Shown here in pieces: positions 58,652-64,000 of a stretch of 64,000 nucleotides of DNA. The stretch's first letter is position 1. Every line of letters starts with the position of its first letter. The notes under the pieces are model-generated. The model searched no databases, had not been told where the DNA came from, and was given only the letters and a program-made list of their open reading frames with translations. The stretch is taken from the NCBI RefSeq assembly GCF_029478095.1, contig NZ_JAKOAV010000009.1, positions 1-64,000 of the forward strand, written 5' to 3'. A program made the position numbers and the translations under genes. Source of the DNA: Pelotomaculum isophthalicicum JI. Its GTDB lineage: Bacteria; Bacillota; Desulfotomaculia; Desulfotomaculales; Pelotomaculaceae.

Positions 58652-59086
58652 TTATGAATAAGTTGATTGCAAAACTGAAAATAGATATAAACAAGGCGGA
58701 TATAATCGCCGCTCCAAAACTACCGTTAATGATATGGGCATAACATAATGATTCGCTTTTCTTTCCTCCATTAACCTCTCGATTTCCGGGTTAAGTTGCC
58801 TGTTTAGTAATCTCTTTTTATTAAAGCCGGCAACAGCAATAATATTTTCTTTGTCAACAATACAAACAGTATGACCAAGTGATTCATATAAAGCCTGCGC
58901 GTATTCTTCCACTAATTGTCCAAGTTCTTTAATTGGCGAGAATTTTTTAAAAATGACTCCACCCTCGTAATCGGTTAATATTTCTAAAGATGAGTAATGT
59001 TTAATATGAAGTGTGTTCCTGATTTCCTTGGGTATTAAAAACCTGCCGAGTTCATCAATACGGCGCACAAATCCAGTTGCCCTCAT
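58652..59086 (-). CDS. SpoVT-like AbrB regulator with altered C-terminus
   Basis: A 144-residue protein. MRATGFVRRIDELGRFLIPKEIR is an almost SpoVT-like AbrB DNA-binding domain, followed by FKKFSPIKELGQLVEEYA and the start of the GAF domain (LGHTVCIVDKENIIAVAG). SpoVT is about 178 residues. Here the sequence leaves the family after MEERKAN. Another minus-strand frame continues with INGSFGAAIIS-like sequence from about 58735 to a stop at 58644, resembling the missing GAF end. A frameshift or decay of the effector domain is likely; DNA binding may persist. ATG behind GGTGG. Confidence 0.75.
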   Translation of the reverse strand: MRATGFVRRIDELGRFLIPKEIRNTLHIKHYSSLEILTDYEGGVIFKKFSPIKELGQLVEEYAQALYESLGHTVCIVDKENIIAVAGFNKKRLLNRQLNPEIERLMEERKANHYVMPISLTVVLERRLYPPCLYLFSVLQSTYS

Positions 59087-59243
59087 TATGCAAGTCACCA
59101 CCAATTGTATATTTAATATCGTCGGAAATAATATCTCCTGTGAAGACGAATTATTACCGCTATTAAATATATACGAAAAAGATATGACTAGCTGCGGGGT
59201 GAAATTTATAAAATATTTGTTTTTACTGTAATAGAGATACAAG

Positions 59244-59266
59244 AAGGGGCTGTTATGAGGCCCCTT
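59244..59266. terminator. Hairpin terminator near the nagA end
   Basis: AAGGGGC/GCCCCTT arms with an eight- to nine-base loop, followed by TTTATAA on the plus strand. It lies between the nagA stop and the SpoVT-like gene's upstream region and probably ends nagA. Confidence 0.6.
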
Positions 59267-59276
59267 TTATAAATCC

Positions 59277-60428
59277 TCATGAGTTCGCCCAAAATTCAAA
59301 TTTCCCATTAACGACAACACCCTTTACTTCCACCTGGTCATCGAAAATCACTAAGTTTGCGTTATATCCGGGTTCTATTTTGCCAAGCTCGCATCCCATG
59401 CCGAGGAATTCCGCTGGATATGTGGAAGCCATCCGCAGGGCTTCTTCAATGGGGATGCCAATTTCATATATACAATTGCGTACTGCCGTAGCCATGTCCA
59501 ATACCGATCCGGCAATTACTCCTGTTTCTGTTGTGCATTTTCCGTCCCGGCACTGAATCACGTAATCGCCCAGCATGAAGTTCCGTGAAGCTTTTCCCAC
59601 GGGCGGCATGGCGTCTGTTGTTAAAAACAACTTCCTCCCTTTGATTCGTTTTGCTATATCTATGGCGGCATAGTGCACATGAAAACCGTCGGCGATTATG
59701 CCCGCCCATACGTTTTTCGCCTGCAATGCCGCGCCGGCAAGGCCGGGTTCTCTGCCGCTTAATTGAGACATCGCGTTAAATAAATGAGTAACGCATGTTA
59801 TGCCGTTTTCAAAGCATTTTATCGCTTCATCATATGTAATATCCGAATGTCCGGCTGAGAGCAAAACACCGGCGCCTGACAACATTCTTAAATAATCGGG
59901 CGGGATAAACTCGGGTGCCACGGTTAACAGTTTTAGCACCTTCGATCCGGCAGCTTTGATCAAGTCATTCAACTCTTCTGCATTTAGAGTCCTGATGTAT
60001 TTATTGTTATGTACCCCCGCTTTTTTTCTATTAATAAAAGGTCCTTCTAAATGCAATCCCAAAATCCCATGCAGTTTTTTATCCAGGCAATATTTCACGG
60101 ATTTAACAGCCGCCATCATTTTATCTCTGGAATTGCTGAGCAGAACGGGTAAAAAGTTAGTTGTTCCAAACCGCTTATGCGCTTCATATATCTTGCAGAT
60201 AACAGAAACGCTCGGTTCTTCATTAAATAAACAGCCTCCCCCGCCATTAACTTGTATATCAATGAACCCCGGCGCGATAGATAAACCACCCAGGTTTATT
60301 TCGGAAATACCTGCGGGCAGATTGAACGGGCTAATAATATCAACTATCTTATTACTATCGATAATAACTGCCTTATCCACGAGTAAATTTTTTCCCGTAT
60401 ATACCTTACAATTATTAATAGCGTACAC
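59277..60428 (-). CDS. nagA: N-acetylglucosamine-6-phosphate deacetylase
   Basis: A 383-residue amidohydrolase. HLEGPFINRKKAG, LLSAGHSDITYDEA and CVTHLFNAMS carry metal and substrate residues, and LTTDAMPPVG the catalytic Asp. It yields glucosamine-6-phosphate and acetate from recycled or imported amino sugar. GTG at 60428 is the likely start: GGTGG is six bases upstream and MYAINNCKVYTG is the family-like N-terminus. The open frame extends to 60518. No nagB or nagR is adjacent. Confidence 0.93.
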   Translation of the reverse strand: MYAINNCKVYTGKNLLVDKAVIIDSNKIVDIISPFNLPAGISEINLGGLSIAPGFIDIQVNGGGGCLFNEEPSVSVICKIYEAHKRFGTTNFLPVLLSNSRDKMMAAVKSVKYCLDKKLHGILGLHLEGPFINRKKAGVHNNKYIRTLNAEELNDLIKAAGSKVLKLLTVAPEFIPPDYLRMLSGAGVLLSAGHSDITYDEAIKCFENGITCVTHLFNAMSQLSGREPGLAGAALQAKNVWAGIIADGFHVHYAAIDIAKRIKGRKLFLTTDAMPPVGKASRNFMLGDYVIQCRDGKCTTETGVIAGSVLDMATAVRNCIYEIGIPIEEALRMASTYPAEFLGMGCELGKIEPGYNANLVIFDDQVEVKGVVVNGKFEFWANS

Positions 60429-60751
60429 TTTATTCCACCATTCTAAAATAAATTTATTTTCTTTCGTGCCGGTCGTTGAATAATTACGAAGCTTAAATCT
60501 ATACACAGATATATCCACAAATATAGGTAAATTTGTGGATAAGTCAAACGTCCTACAAATAGGACGTTTGTCCTATTAACGTTAATGCTATCAAAAATAA
60601 TATTTTTTAAGCACTATTTCACAATACTAGATTAACATATCAGCAATTTCTTCAGAAAAATATTTTAAAGCCAAAAGGCACGGACACATAATTTACTGCC
60701 TTGCCCGAATATGGCTCTCATCCGTCCCCAAATCGCAGATCAACTTATACG
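60429..60751. other. Intergenic region upstream of nagA
   Basis: The stretch between nagA and spoVR holds the nagA promoter region, the operator candidate at 60550-60575 and A/T-rich sequence without a supported gene. The spoVR terminator follows at 60752. Confidence 0.5.
60550..60575. promoter_or_regulatory. Operator candidate: three alternating half-sites 10 bp apart
   Basis: GTCCTA (60550-60555), TAGGAC (60560-60565) and GTCCTA (60570-60575) follow one another with four-base spacers CAAA and GTTT. The outer flanks make a 10-bp perfect inverted repeat AAACGTCCTA/TAGGACGTTT. Two overlapping palindromes with helical-turn spacing suggest cooperative binding of a dimeric repressor ahead of nagA. 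It does not match the GntR/NagR site. Confidence 0.6.
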
Positions 60752-60778
60752 AAAAAATGCCCTCCACCGGAGGGCATT
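60752..60778 (-). terminator. Terminator of spoVR
   Basis: AATGCCCTCC/GGAGGGCATT perfect ten-base arms with a three-base loop. Read on the minus strand it is followed by TTTTTT, 12 bases after the spoVR stop. Confidence 0.9.
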
Positions 60779-60789
60779 CTAATTTGAAC

Positions 60790-62223
60790 TTATATGAATT
60801 TCTTGCTACTTTTCTCTCCATTAAATGAAAAAAGCACTGATTTATTATCCAGAACCGTTTCCAGATGTATAGTGTGTCCCCAGAGGGAATGCAAGTAAGG
60901 AATTGTTTTTTCAATATAATATACATCCAACTCTGTTCCCTCATAGTGATGCTTCAGGTACAACTCACCGTTTTTATTATAATCACCGTCTTGTACTGTA
61001 ATGTAAGGATAACCACCATTTGTCATGCTAGAAACAAGACCGTCCCTTACTTTTTCCCAATCTTTTTCATCTACCTTCCATTCATTTCCCACCTTTTTGT
61101 ATAGATATAAATCCATTTCCTCAATTAGTTCTTTAGTCAAGTAATTACGTAAAAATGAAATATCATTTTCATTCGCACGAATTTCAAATATTTTTTGTTT
61201 GCCTTCCCCGCCAGAACGTCCATACCGCTCTCTTTCCTCGGGAGTGGGATTATCCCATCGCTTTTCAACATCCTCAAATATTTTCAGGCCGAGTGTATAT
61301 GGATTAATACGGGTACGCGAAGTTTGAATAATACCGGAGTGCATTTTGGCAAACTCTATCGTTTCAGTTTCATCAAGATGTATATCACGCATTATTCGAA
61401 GATGCCAGTAAGTAGCCCATCCTTCATTCATAATTTTTGTTTCCATTTGCGGCCAGAAATAATGCATTTCCTGTCTGATAACTGACATGATGTCCCTCTG
61501 CCAGTCTTCTAATTCTTTGCTATGTTGGATAATGAACAGCATAAGATCTTTTTCAGGTTCTATGGGGAATTTTTTTACTTTTTCACTATCTTTAGAAGTA
61601 TCCTTTCGGGCTTCTTCAAGCTCCCATAAGTCATCATAAGGAGTTTCAATGCGTTCAGCATGGCAGGTCCGCTCTTTCTCTTTCTGCCGTTTTTTTCGTA
61701 AATTCTCCCCTCTTTTTATCATCAACCTGGGTTCGATGTGTTCCTGAATGGATAAGGCAGCATCAATAAATGATTCAACTTTTGCCCGGCCAAATTCAAA
61801 TTCATATTCACGAAAACGCTCGGCCGCCGAAGCCATAGACTCCACCATGTTCCTTGAGGTATTTTTAAAATATGCATTGTTTTTGAAGAAATCACAATGC
61901 GCAAGAACATGCGCCATGACCAGCTTGTTCTGTATTATGCTGTTGCCTTCGAGGAGAAAAGCGTAGCAAGGGTTGGAATTGATTACCATTTCATATATAC
62001 GGCCAAGATTATAATCGTATTGCGTTTTCATTTTATGATAGGCTTTGCCGAATGTCCAGTGTGAAAAACGGGTGGGCATTCCATAAGCGCCGAAAGTATA
62101 AATAATATCTGCCGGGCAAATTTCAAAAAACATATCATAAAAATCCAACCCTAATTCTTTAGCCTTCGCATTGATAACCTGCAAAGCATCTTCCAAAACC
62201 CTTAATTCATCCTTAGAATTCAT
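60790..62223 (-). CDS. spoVR: SpoVR family protein
   Basis: A 477-residue SpoVR protein. YDMFFEICPADIIYTFGAYG, MVINSNPCYAFLLEGNS, LVMAHVLAHCDFFKNN and MNEGWATYWHLRIMRD are family landmarks, containing repeated His and Glu residues of a possible metal site. In Bacillus it is needed for normal spore cortex. Start ATG behind GGAGG. It forms prkA-yhbH-spoVR, a group often conserved as yeaG-yeaH-ycgB-like genes in other bacteria. Confidence 0.95.
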   Translation of the reverse strand: MNSKDELRVLEDALQVINAKAKELGLDFYDMFFEICPADIIYTFGAYGMPTRFSHWTFGKAYHKMKTQYDYNLGRIYEMVINSNPCYAFLLEGNSIIQNKLVMAHVLAHCDFFKNNAYFKNTSRNMVESMASAAERFREYEFEFGRAKVESFIDAALSIQEHIEPRLMIKRGENLRKKRQKEKERTCHAERIETPYDDLWELEEARKDTSKDSEKVKKFPIEPEKDLMLFIIQHSKELEDWQRDIMSVIRQEMHYFWPQMETKIMNEGWATYWHLRIMRDIHLDETETIEFAKMHSGIIQTSRTRINPYTLGLKIFEDVEKRWDNPTPEERERYGRSGGEGKQKIFEIRANENDISFLRNYLTKELIEEMDLYLYKKVGNEWKVDEKDWEKVRDGLVSSMTNGGYPYITVQDGDYNKNGELYLKHHYEGTELDVYYIEKTIPYLHSLWGHTIHLETVLDNKSVLFSFNGEKSSKKFI

Positions 62224-62286
62224 ATTAATTCCTCCATTAACCGAGACATATCTACATTAGCTTTTCACATCCCCTAACTCCATAAC

Positions 62287-63441
62287 CTAATTGGCTGCCT
62301 CACCCTGTGTTTGATTAAAAAACTTCTTCAACGCGGGGTAAACCCCACTCTTGTCTTTGATCGTAACGCTGGTAAATTTAGGATTATTTACTCTTTTAAA
62401 AGCCGTCCTCAAAGTGCTGGTATAGTAGTAAGCCCCTTCGATCTCGCCATAACCGACCATGTTGCATACTTTGAGAAGCTCGTTGATTAATTTAATACAG
62501 TTGTCATTATCCGAAACAAGATTATCGCCGTCAGAGAAGTGAAACGCATAAATATTATAATCCTGAGGACTGTACCGTTTTTCGATAACATCCAGAGCAA
62601 GTTTGTAAACCGACGAACAGCGGGTACCGCCGCTAGTCCCCTTGGTAAAAAACTCCTCTTCGGTTGTTTCCTTCGCTTCAGTATGATGCGCGAGGAAAAC
62701 AATCTGGACGTTATTATACTTTGTGCGTAGAAAACGAACCATCCAAAAGAAAAAACTGCGTGCAATGTATTTTTCAAAAGGTCCCATTGAACCGGAAGTA
62801 TCCATCATTGCGAGAACTACCGCACTGGATTCATATTTATAAGTATTATCCCAAGTTTTATAACGCAAATCCTCAGGCGTTATGCCGTGTAATCCCGGGT
62901 TTCCTTTTAAAGCATTTCGTTTAATTACTTCGATAATAGTCCGCTTTCTGTCAATATTGCTCGCTATACCTTTCTTTCGCACATCCTTAAATTCTACCGA
63001 CTCCGAAGCAAGCTCTGGTTTCTTTTTTTGTTCCAGATTTGGCAGACCGAGATCTTCAAAGATCATTTCCGCTAGCTCTTCAATAGTTACATCAGCCTCA
63101 TAGTAATCAACGCCAGGTTCTTCGCCTGCCCCCTTACCCTTACCCTGTCCTTTCTGAGGATCAGTATAAACTACATCACCCTTTTTGCTATTGCCATCCC
63201 CCTGACCACCATGCTTTTGCTTGCCATAGTCAAAACGGAAGTGAAATTCATCCAAGGAACGGATCGGTACTTTAAGAATCTTACGTCCGTCATGCATGAT
63301 AATGCTTTCTTCACTGACAATATCAGCCAGGTTTTTCTTTATTGCCTCCCGTACTTTTTCCCGGTGCCGTTCCCGGTCAATCTCTCCCTTACGGTGAAGT
63401 GACCAGTCTTCCCGGGAGATTACAAAATCTCCGTCGGACAC
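62287..63441 (-). CDS. yhbH: YhbH/DUF444 sporulation protein
   Basis: A 384-residue DUF444 protein. The charged N-terminus SREDWSLHRKGEIDRERH precedes a Lys/Gly-rich low-complexity stretch (about 95-120). The C-terminal half is a von Willebrand-A-like domain with the MIDAS motif MDTSGSMG and FHFSDGDN. YeaH/YhbH proteins accompany the PrkA kinase. The GTG at 63441 follows GGGAGGGG. Neighbours prkA and spoVR give the classical stress/sporulation triad. Confidence 0.95.
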   Translation of the reverse strand: MSDGDFVISREDWSLHRKGEIDRERHREKVREAIKKNLADIVSEESIIMHDGRKILKVPIRSLDEFHFRFDYGKQKHGGQGDGNSKKGDVVYTDPQKGQGKGKGAGEEPGVDYYEADVTIEELAEMIFEDLGLPNLEQKKKPELASESVEFKDVRKKGIASNIDRKRTIIEVIKRNALKGNPGLHGITPEDLRYKTWDNTYKYESSAVVLAMMDTSGSMGPFEKYIARSFFFWMVRFLRTKYNNVQIVFLAHHTEAKETTEEEFFTKGTSGGTRCSSVYKLALDVIEKRYSPQDYNIYAFHFSDGDNLVSDNDNCIKLINELLKVCNMVGYGEIEGAYYYTSTLRTAFKRVNNPKFTSVTIKDKSGVYPALKKFFNQTQGEAAN

Positions 63442-63605
63442 GGCAACCCCTCCCTTAAAATGTAATTTAGTATTTAAAAGTCAACATGCTTTCTCGTTCG
63501 AAAGACGCATTTGCAACGTAGCTGTCCACGCTACATTATATGAGTAACCAGCTAATAAATGTAACGTGTTGATAAAAAATGTTAACTAAATTTACCATAT
63601 ATTTA

Positions 63606-63633
63606 AAAGCCGGTAAGTATGACTTCCGGCTTT
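63606..63633 (-). terminator. Hairpin after prkA
   Basis: AAAGCCGG/CCGGCTTT eight-base arms with a 12-base loop. On the minus strand it is followed by TTAAATAT, so termination may be partial and allow read-through into yhbH. Confidence 0.55.
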
Positions 63634-63695
63634 AGACAGCAACTACAGGTTCTGATCGTAATTAGTTGGTTAACACATTTACGTCTTGATCCAAA

Positions 63696-64000
63696 TTAAC
63701 GATTTAATAAACTGCCAACGTATTTTAACAACTCATTGGCGCAAGTGGGACAGTATCCGTGCTCCGCTATCAATCTGGCACTAACCTCGTTTACCCGCTT
63801 CAACTGTTCAGCGTCTGGCGTCTTGGTGGAAGTAGTAATTTTGACCACATCTTTAAGATCCGCAAATAATTTTTTCTCAATGGCTTCCCTTAAACGTTCG
63901 TGAGAACTGTAATTAAAGCGCTTGTTCTTACGCGCATAGCTAGAAAGTCTGATTAATATTTCTTCCCGGAAAGCTTTCTTAGCGCCTTCAGAGACACCTA
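63696..64000 (-). CDS. prkA: Serine protein kinase PrkA, C-terminal end
   Basis: About 100 C-terminal codons are inside the window; the 5' part lies beyond the right edge. The sequence HERLREAIEKKLFADLKDVV, ITTSTKTPDAEQ, and the end HGYCPTCANELLKYVGSLLNR is essentially the conserved C-terminus of PrkA. This AAA-type serine kinase acts in sporulation and stress. Stop TAA at 63696. It is first in prkA-yhbH-spoVR. Confidence 0.93.
   Translation of the reverse strand, partial: GVSEGAKKAFREEILIRLSSYARKNKRFNYSSHERLREAIEKKLFADLKDVVKITTSTKTPDAEQLKRVNEVSARLIAEHGYCPTCANELLKYVGSLLNR

Overview
The window looks like the chromosome of a spore-forming, strictly anaerobic Firmicute of the Desulfotomaculum/Pelotomaculum (Peptococcaceae) type. 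This is inferred from gene content: sporulation genes (spoVB-like, spoVT-like, spoVR, yhbH, prkA), Bacillus-like synteny of the yloA/yloB-yicC-remA-gmk-rpoZ-coaBC block and of the pyr genes, PyrR attenuators, a Gram-positive LexA box, frequent GTG/TTG starts with strong Shine-Dalgarno (SD) sequences, a selenocysteine tRNA, and a siroheme-dependent (Ahb) haem pathway. No phage, transposase or CRISPR array is visible.

Layout. 1-3.2 kb: a secreted SGNH esterase cut by the left edge and an EF-G-like GTPase that lacks the catalytic His. 3.5-10.6 kb: a SpoVB-type flippase, surE, a YpmA-like protein, then a preQ0/queuosine operon (queD-queC-DUF366-queE-folE), a small unknown protein, a TatD-associated radical SAM enzyme and a small membrane protein. 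10.6-15.1 kb: a tRNA-like mini-cloverleaf followed by alanine/cell-wall and repair genes (alr, ald, nnr, acpS). 15.3-16.9 kb: a LytS/LytTR-type two-component system. 17.1-20.4 kb: coaBC-rpoZ-gmk-remA-yicC. 20.7-26.7 kb: an aminotransferase, an AT-rich unknown membrane protein, dapF, and an intact P-type ATPase reading frame whose catalytic and ion-binding residues are substituted. 26.8-41.3 kb: rqcH, pyrE/pyrF on the minus strand, a FapA-like protein, then pyrR-pyrB-pyrC-carA-carB-pyrK-pyrD with two PyrR attenuators. 41.4-43.7 kb: a VapBC-like pair and an SOS-controlled Y-family polymerase with a Cys-rich partner.

43.7-53.9 kb is one minus-strand block running from precorrin-2 dehydrogenase through hemA, hemC, cobA-hemD, ahbC, hemB, ahbD, ahbA and ahbB to hemL. 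It carries haem synthesis from glutamyl-tRNA through siroheme to haem; only the iron chelatase is not seen. ahbC is bracketed by copies of a short interspersed repeat built on a GAATTCTGACTCCT motif. 53.9-60.6 kb: a polyprenyl diphosphate synthase, tRNA-Sec, a DUF3231 protein, a small membrane protein, a nucleobase permease, a shortened SpoVT-like regulator and nagA with an unusual three-half-site operator candidate. 60.8-64 kb: the sporulation group spoVR, yhbH and the 3' end of prkA.

The points most worth following up are the apparently dead P-type ATPase kept at the yloB position, the 65-nt tRNA-like RNA downstream of alr, and the repeat-bracketed ahbC inside the alternative haem operon. 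All family assignments come from reading motifs; no database search was run.
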